A DNA stretch of 64,000 nt. Origin: JADJNW01 sp964549655. GTDB lineage: Bacteria > Bacteroidota > Bacteroidia > Chitinophagales > Saprospiraceae. Positions within the stretch are counted from its first letter, which is position 1. Every line of letters starts with the position of its first letter. A program made the position numbers and the translations under genes. The notes under the pieces were generated by a model. That model saw nothing but the letters and a program-made list of their open reading frames with translations, was not told the origin of the DNA and ran no database searches. This document shows positions 8,844 through 17,895 of this stretch, piece by piece. The DNA lies in contig CAZJXN010000005.1 in the NCBI GenBank assembly GCA_964549655.1, positions 1 through 64,000 on the forward strand. Direction: 5' to 3'.

Positions 8844-9392
8844 ATGCTGGGAATATTAAAAAATGGAGACGAAGCACTCGTTCGACTGGTAAGGGAAGAC
8901 GATACCCAATATCTGTTGTCGTATTTGGACGGGCTTTCGCCAGCGAGTAAAAGTCGCTTTGCACCCCATCCGTTTGATGAAGAAACGGTGTTCCGCATTT
9001 GCAAAAAAGGCTACTCAGATGTGCGATATTACGTGGCAGAACACGGCAAAACCCACGACATCATTGCGTATGCGCTGCTGAAATTAGGCGTTTTAAAACA
9101 AGATGCGGAGCGTTACGAAGGTTATAACTTTCCATTACAAGAGGCACACACCTGCACGTACGCGCCTTCCGTGGCAGATGATTTTCAAAGATTAGGCGTA
9201 GGTTCGCTGCTGTTTGAATATATTTTATTAGATGCTTATTTTTTAGGTAAGAAATCTATCATATTATGGGGTGGGGTACAGGCTACTAATGAAAATGCCA
9301 AGCATTATTACATCAAAAAAGGATTTCAGCACGTCGGCGAATTTCAAAATAATGTAATGGCGAATTATGATATGATATATGTGATGAGTTGA
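8844..9392 (+). CDS. GNAT-family N-acetyltransferase
   Basis: Acetyl-CoA-dependent acyltransferase of unknown substrate. The 182-residue protein starts with the LVRLVREDDTQYLLSYLDGL region common to GNATs that act on small molecules or protein N-termini. The acetyl-CoA loop FQRLGVGSLLFEYIL (Q/RxxGxG/A type) is at about residues 114-128, and the C-terminal AKHYYIKKGFQHVG gives the usual final strand-helix. Lies 3 bases after the AlkD-like gene and is likely co-transcribed. A family of palindromic repeats follows. Confidence 0.85.
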   Translation: MLGILKNGDEALVRLVREDDTQYLLSYLDGLSPASKSRFAPHPFDEETVFRICKKGYSDVRYYVAEHGKTHDIIAYALLKLGVLKQDAERYEGYNFPLQEAHTCTYAPSVADDFQRLGVGSLLFEYILLDAYFLGKKSIILWGGVQATNENAKHYYIKKGFQHVGEFQNNVMANYDMIYVMS

Positions 9393-9395
9393 AAT

Positions 9396-9575
9396 ATGGC
9401 GCATTTATCTGGCGCATTTCAAAAATGTGCCAGATTTATTACATTCAAAATATAGTATTTCAAAAATGTGCCAGATTTATTACATTCAAAATATAGAGCA
9501 TTTCAAAAATGTGCCAGATTTATTATCATAGAATGAAGCGCAAAATGTGCCATATTTCTAAAATGCGGCATATTA
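9396..9575. repeat. 41-43 bp tandem repeat with palindromes
   Basis: Three head-to-tail copies of a unit beginning ATTTCAAAAATGTGCCAGAT start at 9416, 9457 and 9500 (periods 41 and 43); the third is truncated at 9525. Each unit contains half of a palindrome: ATCTGGCGCATTT at 9407-9419 pairs with AAAATGTGCCAGAT just after it. A further related palindrome, AATGTGCCATATTTCTAAAATGCGGCATATT, ends the block. It separates the convergent GNAT and Gre-like genes, so it could end transcription from both sides. Confidence 0.8.
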
Positions 9576-10037
9576 TTACAGAATCTGCTGTATTCTAATT
9601 ATTTGATTATTAAATAGCACTTCCGCTCCTTCTTGTTTATTTTTTAAAACTTGTCCGATAGGCGATTCCAAAGAAATACTATAAATAACCTCGTCTCCAA
9701 TTTTTATTTTACCAATGCCGATAGCAATGAAATAAGTGCCGCTATTGGTTATAACTAAACTTCCGAGTTCCGCCTTATCATATTTTCTCTCGACATTTAT
9801 ATTTGCTAAAATATTTTTTGATTCCACTAATTGTAATAATTGCGTCTGGTTCTTCTCTTCTTCCAAATGTAGCATGGCTCTTCCCGTCTCGTATTTATCA
9901 CCCACACTGCTTTTCGATTCATTATTTCTGGATTCTGATATGGAGTTTAAAACTTCTTGTATGGTATTAATTCTATTTGTGATATAGTTATTGCAATAAT
10001 CAAAAGCCGCTTGTTTTAATTTTAATAATTCACTCAT
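9576..10037 (-). CDS. GreA/GreB-like transcription factor homologue
   Basis: Small (153 residues) protein whose C-terminal half matches the Gre-factor C-terminal (FKBP-like) domain: AELGSLVITNSGTYFIAIGI and then SPIGQVLKNKQEGAEV, followed by FNNQIIRIQQI. Gre factors bind the RNA polymerase secondary channel and rescue backtracked complexes. The N-terminal region is helical with a charged coiled-coil stretch (ESRNNESKSSVGDKYETGRA), where true GreA carries acidic tip residues; whether it stimulates cleavage is unknown. An ATG 78 bases upstream exists but would add a hydrophobic tail; the ATG at 10035-10037 (MSELLKLKQ) is preferred. Databases often mislabel such proteins as 3-oxoacyl-ACP synthase. 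Confidence 0.7.
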   Translation of the reverse strand: MSELLKLKQAAFDYCNNYITNRINTIQEVLNSISESRNNESKSSVGDKYETGRAMLHLEEEKNQTQLLQLVESKNILANINVERKYDKAELGSLVITNSGTYFIAIGIGKIKIGDEVIYSISLESPIGQVLKNKQEGAEVLFNNQIIRIQQIL

Positions 10038-10115
10038 GTAATGATGGATTAAAAAAACATAAAAACTATATGATTTATTTAATAAGTGTGCATCAGTAGA
10101 TAAGCATATCAGCAA

Positions 10116-10139
10116 AACTTGTCCCGTAAGACGGGATTA
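10116..10139. repeat. AACTTGTCCCG hairpin repeat, copy 1
   Basis: AACTTGTCCCGTAAGACGGG followed by ATTA; TCCCG and CGGGA pair across a 5-base loop. A near-identical copy is at 56492-56515, 46 kb away, again in front of a gene. A dispersed short hairpin element. Confidence 0.6.
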
Positions 10140-10186
10140 GCAAATCAAATATATTGCTAATTTTCTACAAAGTACATTTTTCGTGC

Positions 10187-10217
10187 TTGGTCATCTTTTG
10201 CTTTTCCCCTATCTTTC
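10187..10217 (+). promoter_or_regulatory. Probable promoter of the acylase gene
   Basis: TTG at 10187-10189, a 20-base spacer, then TATCTTTC at 10210-10217, one base off the Bacteroidota -7 consensus TAnnTTTG. Transcription would begin near 10224, which argues for the ATG at 10247 rather than the one at 10226. Confidence 0.45.
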
Positions 10218-10246
10218 CCGACCTAATGAATAAAAAAGGTACAACC

Positions 10247-12436
10247 ATGAGATTACTTGCTTTCTTCTTTTCCCTATTTTTTACAATAACTACCTTTGCG
10301 CAACCCTTCACGCCGGTCGAAATCGTCCGCTGGCAACAGCAAGCGCAGCGCATCACCATCATTCGCGACAACTGGGGCGTGCCGCACATTTATGGCAAAA
10401 CGGATGCCGATGTGGTGTTTGGCGCATTGTATACACAGTGCGAAGATGATTTTAATCGAGTGGAAGATAATTACATCACCGCCATTGGGCGCATGGCAGA
10501 AGTGGAGGGCGAAGCGGCGTTGTATCAAGATTTACGCGCCCGTTTATTTTTAGATACCGCACAAGTGATTGCCATTTACCAAAAAAGTCCAACTTGGATG
10601 AAACAATTGCTCGACGCTTTTGCCGATGGCGCGAATTATTATCTGCATACGCATCCGACCGTGAAGCCGCGTTTGATTAAAAGATTTCAGCCTTGGATGC
10701 CACTTATGTTTAGCGAAGGAAGTATTGGTGGCAATATCAGTATAATACCTATCAATCAACTTAAATCATTCTATGGTAAAGAAAAATCAACTTCATTCAT
10801 AGAAGATTTTAAACAGCAAGAATGGGAACCCGTCGGGTCGAATGGTTTCGCCATCGCGCCTTCTAAAAGTATGTCTGGCAATGCGTTATTATTGATTAAT
10901 CCACACACGTCTTTTTATTTTCGGTCGGAGTTACAAATGGTGAGCGAGCAAGGTTTGAATGCGTATGGCGCAGTCACATGGGGACAATTCTTTATCTATC
11001 AGGGTTTTAATGAAAATTGTGGTTGGATGCACACCTCCAGCGATGCGGATGTAGTGGATGAATATTTGGAAACGATTGAAAAGCGAGGTAATGATTATTT
11101 TTATAAATATGGAAATGAATGGCGACCTGTGCAGGCGAAAAAAATTACATTATCTTACAAAATCGGAGATGATTTACAACAAAAAGAAATAATAGCTTAC
11201 TTCACGCATCATGGTCCTATCATTAGGGAGGAAAAAGGTAAATGGATTGCAATTCGGATGATGAATGAACCGTTGGATGCACTCGTGCTGTCGTATTTGC
11301 GCACAAAAGCCAGTGGTTATAAAAGTTATAATAAACTCATGGACATCCGCACGAATTCTTCCAATAACACCGTGTTTGCTGACCGCAAAGGCAATATCGC
11401 CTACTGGCACGGCGACTTTATGCCTCGGCGCGACCCAAGTTTCGATTGGAATAAACCGGTAGATGGCAGCAACCCGGCAACGGAGTGGAAAGGTTTACAT
11501 AAAGTAAAAGAAATCGTCCAATTGCGCAATCCTAAAAATGGCTGGATTCAAAATTGTAATTCTACGCCCTTCACCGCTGCTGCGGAAAACAGTCCAAACA
11601 AAAATAAATACCCAACTTACATGGCGCCTGATGCAGAAAATTTTCGCGGCATCCATGCAGTAAAAGTGCTGAAAGAAGCGTCAAAGTTGGATTTGAATAC
11701 CTTAATTGCCGCAGCGTATGACTCGTATTTGCCCGGTTTTGAGGATTTGATTCCTGCTTTATCAGCCGCATATAAAAATGTAAGTAATAACGCTGCTAAT
11801 TATAATAAAGCTGTACCGGATGCAATAAAATTATTAGATGCTTGGGACAAACGTTACAGTGCAACGTCTATTCCAACGACGCTGGCAATTTTGTGGGGCG
11901 AAAAACTACACAGTTTCGCGCGGACGAAAGCTGCTGCCGGTCAGGAATTTGATAATCAAAGTTTAAATGAGTTTGCTATTGCCAACACGACGCATCAAGA
12001 AAAAATTATTTTATTATCCAAATTATTAGATGAATTAACCCGCGATTTTGACACTTGGAAAGTTGCTTGGGGTGACATCAACCGCTATCAGCGTCTCAAT
12101 GGCAATATTCAAGCCAATTTTGATGATGACAAACCGAGCATTCCCGTTCCGTTTGCATCCGCCAGTTGGGGTTCGCTCGCTTCCTATGGGGTGCGGGGTT
12201 CTCAAAATACCAAAAAACGCTACGGCAGCTACGGCAATAGTTTTGTGGCAGTTGTAGAATTCGGCAAACGCGTGAAAGCGCGTTCCATCACGGTCGGCGG
12301 TGCCAGTGGCGACCCAAAATCAGAACATTTTACCGACCAAGCTAAGATGTATGCGGAAGGGAAGTTTAAAGAAGTGTTATTTTATTTGGAGGATGTGAGG
12401 AAGAATGCGGAGCGGACGTATAAGCCGGGGGAGTAA
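10247..12436 (+). CDS. Penicillin-acylase-family (Ntn) hydrolase
   Basis: Secreted N-terminal-nucleophile amidohydrolase of the penicillin/aculeacin acylase family, which cleaves amide bonds of acylated substrates such as beta-lactams, N-acyl-homoserine lactones or lipopeptides. Signal peptide at residues 1-19 (ends TFAQ). The precursor would be self-cleaved between G197 and S198 in EPVGSNGFAI, exposing Ser198 as nucleophile of the beta chain; the oxyanion/Asn region follows in LLLINPHTSFYF. The C-terminal half carries QNCNSTPFT and the conserved ASWGSLASYG. At 729 residues the length is normal. The chosen start follows AAAAAAGG at a plausible distance; an ATG 21 bases upstream is possible. 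True substrate cannot be read from sequence. Confidence 0.9.
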   Translation: MRLLAFFFSLFFTITTFAQPFTPVEIVRWQQQAQRITIIRDNWGVPHIYGKTDADVVFGALYTQCEDDFNRVEDNYITAIGRMAEVEGEAALYQDLRARLFLDTAQVIAIYQKSPTWMKQLLDAFADGANYYLHTHPTVKPRLIKRFQPWMPLMFSEGSIGGNISIIPINQLKSFYGKEKSTSFIEDFKQQEWEPVGSNGFAIAPSKSMSGNALLLINPHTSFYFRSELQMVSEQGLNAYGAVTWGQFFIYQGFNENCGWMHTSSDADVVDEYLETIEKRGNDYFYKYGNEWRPVQAKKITLSYKIGDDLQQKEIIAYFTHHGPIIREEKGKWIAIRMMNEPLDALVLSYLRTKASGYKSYNKLMDIRTNSSNNTVFADRKGNIAYWHGDFMPRRDPSFDWNKPVDGSNPATEWKGLHKVKEIVQLRNPKNGWIQNCNSTPFTAAAENSPNKNKYPTYMAPDAENFRGIHAVKVLKEASKLDLNTLIAAAYDSYLPGFEDLIPALSAAYKNVSNNAANYNKAVPDAIKLLDAWDKRYSATSIPTTLAILWGEKLHSFARTKAAAGQEFDNQSLNEFAIANTTHQEKIILLSKLLDELTRDFDTWKVAWGDINRYQRLNGNIQANFDDDKPSIPVPFASASWGSLASYGVRGSQNTKKRYGSYGNSFVAVVEFGKRVKARSITVGGASGDPKSEHFTDQAKMYAEGKFKEVLFYLEDVRKNAERTYKPGE

Positions 12437-12457
12437 TAAGCTTATGACATTTCGTGT

Positions 12458-12590
12458 TTTTCTGCAAAAAACTGTCTGAAGTTTCAACTCCAAAGAGGCA
12501 TTTAAAAAAAGAGATGAGCGGAGCCGTTTCCTGTTCATTACCAAAAATCTTTCGAAAAGCAATGTCATTCTTTATATCAGCAAATTGCAT
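12458..12590 (-). pseudogene. Rpn/PDDEXK transposase-like nuclease remnant
   Basis: The reading MQFADIKNDIAFRKIFG then NEQETAPLISF is the N-terminus of the Rpn family (recombination-promoting PD-(D/E)XK nucleases). After SF the frame breaks at a run of seven T; shifting by one base restores LNASLELK, the expected continuation. The match then stops within about 20 residues, at the end of the acylase gene, and the catalytic core is missing. So this is a frameshifted, 3'-truncated relic. Rpn genes are mobile, which fits the accessory block that begins here. Confidence 0.75.
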
Positions 12591-12599
12591 ATTATACTA

Positions 12600-12810
12600 A
12601 AATAAAATTAAAATGGCGTATTAAATTATTTTAAAACCATGTAAATCAATCACTTACTGACTGCCAACTGCGTACAGCCAACTGCATACTGGTATTAGGT
12701 CTTTTTTCTACCCATGACAAATCGTTTCATTTTCAATTATACTTTAGTTACAGAACGATTTGTAAATCTGGTTAGTTTCTAAACTGTTAAAAAATCGGTT
12801 TTTTGCGAAG
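12600..12810. other. Non-coding stretch before palindrome A
   Basis: AT-rich DNA with a short internal repetition, GCCAACTGCGTAC followed by AGCCAACTGCATAC, at about 12661-12690. No gene is seen. It links the Rpn remnant to the first cassette-type palindrome. Confidence 0.4.
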
Positions 12811-12952
12811 GCTGCCACTAACGTCCCGCGGCTTGGCGATTGTGGCGGATTTCGAAGCACAAAACTTCAACTTTGCACTAAAGTTCAATTGAAAAACTGA
12901 ACTTGAATTTAGCACGAAACCCGCCATATTGCCAAACCGATGTTGGTGGCAG
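12811..12952. repeat. Palindrome A (attC-like) 3' of acyltransferase gene
   Basis: Outer arms CTGCCACTAAC (12811-12821) and GTTGGTGGCAG (12942-12952) are complementary but for one base. Inner arms CGGCTTGGCGATTGTGGCGG (from 12828) and CCGCCATATTGCCAAACCG (to 12939) pair imperfectly, leaving an AT-rich apex of about 65 bases. The element ends 3 bases past the stop codon of the minus-strand acyltransferase gene, the position an attC site has in an integron cassette. It has the AAC/GTT core triplets but not the full RYYYAAC/GTTRRRY consensus. Confidence 0.7.
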
Positions 12953-12955
12953 TTT

Positions 12956-14080
12956 TTATTTTACTCTTTCACGTAATGAAGTCATTGGGATTTCAAAATA
13001 TTTATAAATTAAAATTGACAAACCAATTACTAACAACCAATAAATGCTATAATTTAATACTACTTTTATATATATATTATCCGTGATTTCCTGCCAAGGA
13101 ATATTGCCTATTACCCATCTTCGAACTATTGATAAGTTTAATAAATACATTGAATAAGATATTAAACTTATGTATGTTATAGGTTTATACAAAAGTCCAT
13201 TACCTGTCTTTAGCTCACTCAAATAAGGTAGGAGAAATAGGGTGCCTACTGAAATTAGTGTAAAACTAAAAACACAAGAATAAATACCTCCAATTGCTGT
13301 AAATTGTGGCAATAAAAATTTTGAAGCTAGTAATATTAAAATTCCTGTAAACAATAGTTGGATTTTAAATTTAATCCATAAGCTTTTGTGAAAATAATTA
13401 ATGTAAGCTCCAACTACTCCAAACATTAAGCTATCCAATCTAGTAGCTACTTGTTTTCCATACATTACATCCCAATCATTAATGTCATTTATTGAAATCT
13501 GGAAGAATCTGAAACTCCTAAATAGTGTGACTAGAACAATAATTATTATGCAAGCCAAAAATACGCTCTTTTTGTAGGATTTATTTAGTGTTATCGTGAG
13601 TATGCCAATTAAAAGAGGCATTATTAAATAAAACCATTCTTCAATACTTAAACTCCACGCTTCTGGAAAGAAGCCTGTATGTTCCCAAAATAAATTTTGA
13701 GAGAATATAAAATATCTGATTACGCTTCTAAAAGTAAATCCTTCATTAAAAAATAAATTAAGTAAACATAGAGTTAAAAGTATTAAAAAGTAATTTGGTA
13801 AAGTTCTAAACCATCGTCTAACCCAAAAGTTTTTAAGAACAGATATTTCAATGCCGTTTTCTTCAATTAACTTTATAAGAATTCCACCAATTAGAAAACC
13901 ACTTAAAACAAAGAATATTGATACCCCATCAAATATGAATAAGTTGCTAATATTTCCTATTTTAGGTGGAAGTAGAGCAGAGCCGTGTCCTGCAACAACA
14001 AACATGATAGCTAAAGCTCTCAATATGTCAAGACCAAAGACTCTTTTGGGATCAATTTCAATTTTGAATATATTTATCAT
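12956..14080 (-). CDS. Acyltransferase-3 family membrane protein
   Basis: Polytopic inner-membrane O-acyltransferase (OafA/YrhL-type) that moves acetyl or other acyl groups to sugars of surface polysaccharide or related glycans. N-terminal GLDILRALAIMFVVAGHG contains the family R and H residues, followed by IFFVLSGFLIGG and the SLSIEEWFYLIMPLL block typical of the family; about ten membrane segments can be counted over 374 residues. Markedly AT-rich compared with the genes to the left, suggesting acquisition. Sits alone between palindrome A (3' side) and repeat R1 (5' side). Confidence 0.88.
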   Translation of the reverse strand: MINIFKIEIDPKRVFGLDILRALAIMFVVAGHGSALLPPKIGNISNLFIFDGVSIFFVLSGFLIGGILIKLIEENGIEISVLKNFWVRRWFRTLPNYFLILLTLCLLNLFFNEGFTFRSVIRYFIFSQNLFWEHTGFFPEAWSLSIEEWFYLIMPLLIGILTITLNKSYKKSVFLACIIIIVLVTLFRSFRFFQISINDINDWDVMYGKQVATRLDSLMFGVVGAYINYFHKSLWIKFKIQLLFTGILILLASKFLLPQFTAIGGIYSCVFSFTLISVGTLFLLPYLSELKTGNGLLYKPITYISLISYSMYLLNLSIVRRWVIGNIPWQEITDNIYIKVVLNYSIYWLLVIGLSILIYKYFEIPMTSLRERVK

Positions 14081-14107
14081 TGTTTATTTCGGTTTTTTAA
14101 AATTGGT

Positions 14108-14237
14108 GCTAACTCATATACTAACGCAATGCATCAATCCATCCAATTTCGAGGTATATACGCAACAGCGACTCAATGAAATACGCAATGCACATTTTGG
14201 ATAGTCCCTATTGCATCTATTTTCCCATTAAAAATAA
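14108..14237. repeat. Direct repeat R1
   Basis: Begins GCTAACTCATATACTAACGC and ends with a 70-base core at 14168-14237 that differs from the core of R2 (19653-19722) at only three positions. Relative to R2 it carries about 36 extra bases at 14131-14167. The core can form a stem: GCAACAGCGACT (14162-14173) against AGTCCCTATTGC (14203-14214). R1 and R2 bracket the antiporter, trehalose and ATP-grasp genes. Confidence 0.8.
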
Positions 14238-14284
14238 TCTCTTCTTTTTTCTACCTATGTATTAGATGCACGAAGCTCAAAACC

Positions 14285-14330
14285 TGCACGTCACCCGCCA
14301 TATTCGCCAATACCTTGTTGTGCGTTCGTT
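14285..14330. repeat. Half palindrome B 3' of antiporter gene
   Basis: CACCCGCCATATTCGCCAAT followed by ACCTTGTTGTGCG resembles the right half of palindrome A (CCCGCCATATTGCCAAACCG ATGTTGGTGGC) and lies about 40 bases past the antiporter stop. The complementary left half is absent, and R1 occupies that position, so B may be a disrupted site. Confidence 0.5.
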
Positions 14331-14363
14331 CTTCTCTTTCACCTTATGTAGCCTGCTTTTCAG

Positions 14364-15392
14364 TTATGTCTTAAAATACAATGCAACCATTAATCCAAAA
14401 TATAAAAATAATATTGTCAAGGTGTCGAAACTCAGCCGCCAAAACTTTTTAGTTGGTTTTATCATTAGCCCCAAACCTACTACGGCGGTCATGATAATTA
14501 CAATTATTACAGAGTCCAGATGGTCTTTTTGAATATTGGCAAAGAGCGAACCTTTTGTATAAAAAATATCGTCCAATGCCAGTGTAAAAATATTGAAGAT
14601 GTTGCTGCCTAATAAATTTCCGATTGACAAATCAAATGCACCCATTCTGATTGCGGCAAACGAAACAACTAATTCCGGCAAGGAAGTGGAGGCAGCTAAA
14701 AATACGGTTCCGAAAAAAGAATTGCCAAGCCCTGTTTGTGCAGCAATACGCTCTCCGAAATATGGAAGAAAAAGTGCAGCCGCAACAATAAACAGTGCAT
14801 TTATACCGAAAGCGGTAAATACCTTTTTTAATTCTGATTTATTGTTTTCATGGTGGGTTTCTAGTGCCGGGTTAATGGTTGCAGGCGTGTTGTCGAATTG
14901 ATAGATACTGCGGACAGCAAACAAATACACTATTATCAACAGAATTGAAAAAGGGCTTATCCAAAAAAGGTTAGGTGTAATATTGCTAATCAAAATGGCA
15001 AAACCGCTCAATGCTATCAGGATAATACCGAACAACCCTGCAAACAAATGACTTATTTTTACCAATGAAGTCAGCGGCTTTTTAATCTGAACATCCATAA
15101 AAGAGAGAATAAGCAGATTGAATACGCAACTTCCGAACACATCACCAACAGCTAAATCGGGCGCATTGATGAAGGTAACAGAACTAATACCCGTTATTAA
15201 TTCGGGTAGTGATGTTACAGCTGACATTAAAATTAATCCTACCCATGCTTTGCCCCAGCCTGCCAAGTCGGCAATTTTATCACCATACTTTGCCAGTTTT
15301 GTGCCGCTGTAAATAATTACCATTGTGCAACAGATAAAACCTAATATGTATAAATAAATATTATTCATTCCATTTTTTTTACTCCTATTCAA
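14364..15392 (-). CDS. CaCA-family Na+/Ca2+ antiporter
   Basis: Inner-membrane cation exchanger (YrbG-like) that extrudes calcium in exchange for sodium or protons. The two inverted alpha-repeats are clear: AVTSLPELITGISSV with GDVFGSCVFNLLIL in the first half, and ASTSLPELVVSFAAI with GNLLGSNIFNIFTL in the second; the acidic residue of each SLPEL motif is the ion ligand. About ten membrane segments in 342 residues. Solo gene between palindrome C (5' side) and half palindrome B (3' side), consistent with a one-gene cassette. Confidence 0.93.
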   Translation of the reverse strand: MNRSKKNGMNNIYLYILGFICCTMVIIYSGTKLAKYGDKIADLAGWGKAWVGLILMSAVTSLPELITGISSVTFINAPDLAVGDVFGSCVFNLLILSFMDVQIKKPLTSLVKISHLFAGLFGIILIALSGFAILISNITPNLFWISPFSILLIIVYLFAVRSIYQFDNTPATINPALETHHENNKSELKKVFTAFGINALFIVAAALFLPYFGERIAAQTGLGNSFFGTVFLAASTSLPELVVSFAAIRMGAFDLSIGNLLGSNIFNIFTLALDDIFYTKGSLFANIQKDHLDSVIIVIIMTAVVGLGLMIKPTKKFWRLSFDTLTILFLYFGLMVALYFKT

Positions 15393-15460
15393 ACTACCAC
15401 CTCAAAATCAGTCTGTTTTGTCTGTCATTGTCCATAAAGCAGGGTCGTCCTTAAAATGAC

Positions 15461-15593
15461 GCATAACGGTTTGCAGCTACCCGAAGGTGCCGATTTAGAA
15501 GCACTTCACTGTCAACCAAGCAGAAACTTTGATAGAAGCACAAAGCTTGATATAAGCCCTTAACCGCCACTTTTGGGTAGGTGCTGTTATGCC
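15461..15593. repeat. Palindrome C (attC-like) 3' of otsA
   Basis: GCATAAC at 15461-15467 pairs with GTTATGC at 15586-15592. Inside, GCAGCTACCCGAAGGTGCCG pairs imperfectly with CCGCCACTTTTGGGTAGGTGC. The apex contains GAAGCAC and CAAAGC short repeats. The element ends 77 bases past the otsA stop codon on the minus strand. Different in sequence from palindromes A and D, yet alike in design. Confidence 0.7.
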
Positions 15594-15669
15594 CAGTTGT
15601 TCTTCCTTTGAGTCACCGTCTACCGTATGTTTTTTGCAGTCATTGTCAATATGCGTTGGCATTAGGTCA

Positions 15670-17895
15670 TTAGTTTTGAATAGTTGACATGGTTCTTATT
15701 AAGTCCGCAGCCCAAGAATAAATATTATTCCCAACAATGACCTGTCGCATTTGCTTCATTCGTTGGTGTTGTTCTTCTGCTGTCATTTCCAGTGCTTGTT
15801 TGATAGCGTCTGCAGATTTCTCAATGTCATAGGGATTAATGATGATGGCACCATGAAGTTCCTGAGATGCCCCAGCAAAACGACTGAGTATTAGCGTTCC
15901 GTCATTATTATTTCGGGTAGCTACAAATTCTTTCGCTACAAGGTTCATCCCATCATGCAAGGATGTAACCATACATAAATCTGCCGAAGCATAGAAGGGT
16001 TGTATTTCTTCATGGCTATGATGCCGTTTTAATAATAAAATTGCTTTCCAGTTTTTTGATTTGAAACGCCAGTTAATTCTGTCTGCTTCATTTTGAACCG
16101 CATTTGTAATATCAGCATAACTTTTTAGCAAAGTTCGGCTTGGAGCACCAATTTGCACAAAAGTAAATTTGCCCTGATAGGATGGATTTTTTTCTAAGAA
16201 GCGTTCAATGGCAAGAAATTTTTCTACGATGCCTTTTGTGTAATCAATGCGGTCAACACCAATGCCCATGTATTGGGCACTGATGCCGTGTTCGTCAAGA
16301 AGTTGAGCGGAAGAATTTTTCTTGGGGGAAGTGTTTTCGTAGTCCTTTAATGTAAATGCAATGCTGATAGGAAAAGGTTTAACGAAGGTTGACTGTCCTT
16401 CTATTTTAACTGAAAAGGTATCCCATGATACTCTTGATTCCATCGCCTTGTTTACAGTTTCAAGAAAATGGTTGCAGTGATATTGAGTATGGAACCCGAT
16501 TAAATCAGCACCGAGCATTCCTCGCAATATTTCTCTTTGCCAAGGACATATACCGAATGATTCAGGATTAGGCCAGGGAATATGCCAAAAGATGGCAATC
16601 TTTGCATTTGGTTTTCCTTTTTTTATTAATTCAGGCAAAAGTGCAAAATGATAATCTTGTATTAGTATGAATGGATCTTCTTCATCGGCAGTTTCTTCCA
16701 ACACCGCTTTTGCAAAGTCCTCATTCACTTTTTTATAATAGTCCCAATCCTCTATTCTGAATGTTGGTCGTGTATGTGCAATATGGCATAGTGGCCATAA
16801 TCCTTCATTTGAAAAACCATAATAAAAATGGTTTTCTTCTTCTTTTGTTTGCCATAGCCTTCTTAGTGTGTATTTTGGTTCATCGGGAGGAACTTGCAGT
16901 TTATCATTTTCATCAACCGTTTCTTTATCAGCGTCTCCTGTTCCAGATGCAATCCACAATCCGCCACACGCTTTTAATATAGGCTCCATTGCTGTAATCA
17001 TGCCACTTGCAGGCACGATACATTTAATGTTTTTCCCTTCATGAATGTGCATATAAGGTTCCCGGTTGGAAACAACAACCATTTTTTTATTCCGCAAAAT
17101 ATTTCCTACTTCTATTTTCAGTCGCTCGGGTGTCCATATTGCTTCGGCATTACTTCTTAATTTTGCTTCTTCCTCGGCAACCGCTTTTGCTTCGTGCATT
17201 GCTTTAGCAATATGCACTATTTCTTTATGGAGCGGAGCAAGGAATTGCGCGGGTGGGTATTGGTCTAATTGCTCTATATTGCCTGTTTGTGCTGCTTTTA
17301 CCCAGTCAACAATTCTATTTATCGGGCTAAAAATTCCCCATCGGATTATCAGAACGGTAACAAATGAAACGATCAGTGCCTGAATAAACCACCTTAGAAA
17401 ATTCCGAAACCAAATTCCGGCAATTATATTATCAATATATTCTGTGTCAGCATAGAAAATAATTGCAGTGTTGGGTACATTTTCTTGTTTTGATGGCTTG
17501 ATGAATAGAAAAATATTTTTTCCGTTGGTAGTGATGAAATTTCCTTGCGATGTGTCTGCGGCTATTGCTTGCGAGATATAATCCCTAGAATTTTGAGTGA
17601 AAGAAGTTGCAGCACGATTAACGATGATACTGTCATTGCCATAATAAATGGCTATTCCGATCAGATGATATTTATTGCTGATACTATCAATACTTTGCGC
17701 TGTACGTTCTGAGGAATTTTCACTCATTGCTGCTAAATTATTCTGACTGAACTCATTGGCAATTTCTGATATTCGATTTTCAAGTTCATTGTTAAGTTTT
17801 TCTCTTTCGGTTGAAATCTGAAAGTATGTAAAACTCAATGCCACTAACCCAACGGCAAGAATAATTGAAATAATAAGTGCAACGTTTAATCTCAT
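15670..17895 (-). CDS. otsA: Membrane-anchored trehalose-6-phosphate synthase
   Basis: Makes trehalose-6-phosphate from UDP-glucose and glucose-6-phosphate. The catalytic domain (about residues 255-741) is GT20: SNREPY, YYGFSNEGLWPL, QDYHFALLP, HIPWPNPESFG, GVDRIDYTKGI and LHDGMNLVAKEFV carry the expected Arg, Trp, His, Arg/Lys, Asp and Glu residues. Unusually, it is preceded by a transmembrane segment at 5-25, an extracytoplasmic region, a second segment near 165-185 and a HAMP-like linker (SPINRIVDWVKAAQTGNIEQL) leading into a coiled coil. It thus looks like a receptor whose output domain is a synthase. Overlaps otsB by 4 bases (ATGA), so the two are co-translated. Confidence 0.92.
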   Translation of the reverse strand: MRLNVALIISIILAVGLVALSFTYFQISTEREKLNNELENRISEIANEFSQNNLAAMSENSSERTAQSIDSISNKYHLIGIAIYYGNDSIIVNRAATSFTQNSRDYISQAIAADTSQGNFITTNGKNIFLFIKPSKQENVPNTAIIFYADTEYIDNIIAGIWFRNFLRWFIQALIVSFVTVLIIRWGIFSPINRIVDWVKAAQTGNIEQLDQYPPAQFLAPLHKEIVHIAKAMHEAKAVAEEEAKLRSNAEAIWTPERLKIEVGNILRNKKMVVVSNREPYMHIHEGKNIKCIVPASGMITAMEPILKACGGLWIASGTGDADKETVDENDKLQVPPDEPKYTLRRLWQTKEEENHFYYGFSNEGLWPLCHIAHTRPTFRIEDWDYYKKVNEDFAKAVLEETADEEDPFILIQDYHFALLPELIKKGKPNAKIAIFWHIPWPNPESFGICPWQREILRGMLGADLIGFHTQYHCNHFLETVNKAMESRVSWDTFSVKIEGQSTFVKPFPISIAFTLKDYENTSPKKNSSAQLLDEHGISAQYMGIGVDRIDYTKGIVEKFLAIERFLEKNPSYQGKFTFVQIGAPSRTLLKSYADITNAVQNEADRINWRFKSKNWKAILLLKRHHSHEEIQPFYASADLCMVTSLHDGMNLVAKEFVATRNNNDGTLILSRFAGASQELHGAIIINPYDIEKSADAIKQALEMTAEEQHQRMKQMRQVIVGNNIYSWAADLIRTMSTIQN

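Noticed and set aside
10154..10246. Longer N-terminus for the acylase
   Set aside because: The predicted promoter at 10187-10217 lies inside it, and the signal peptide begins at 10247.
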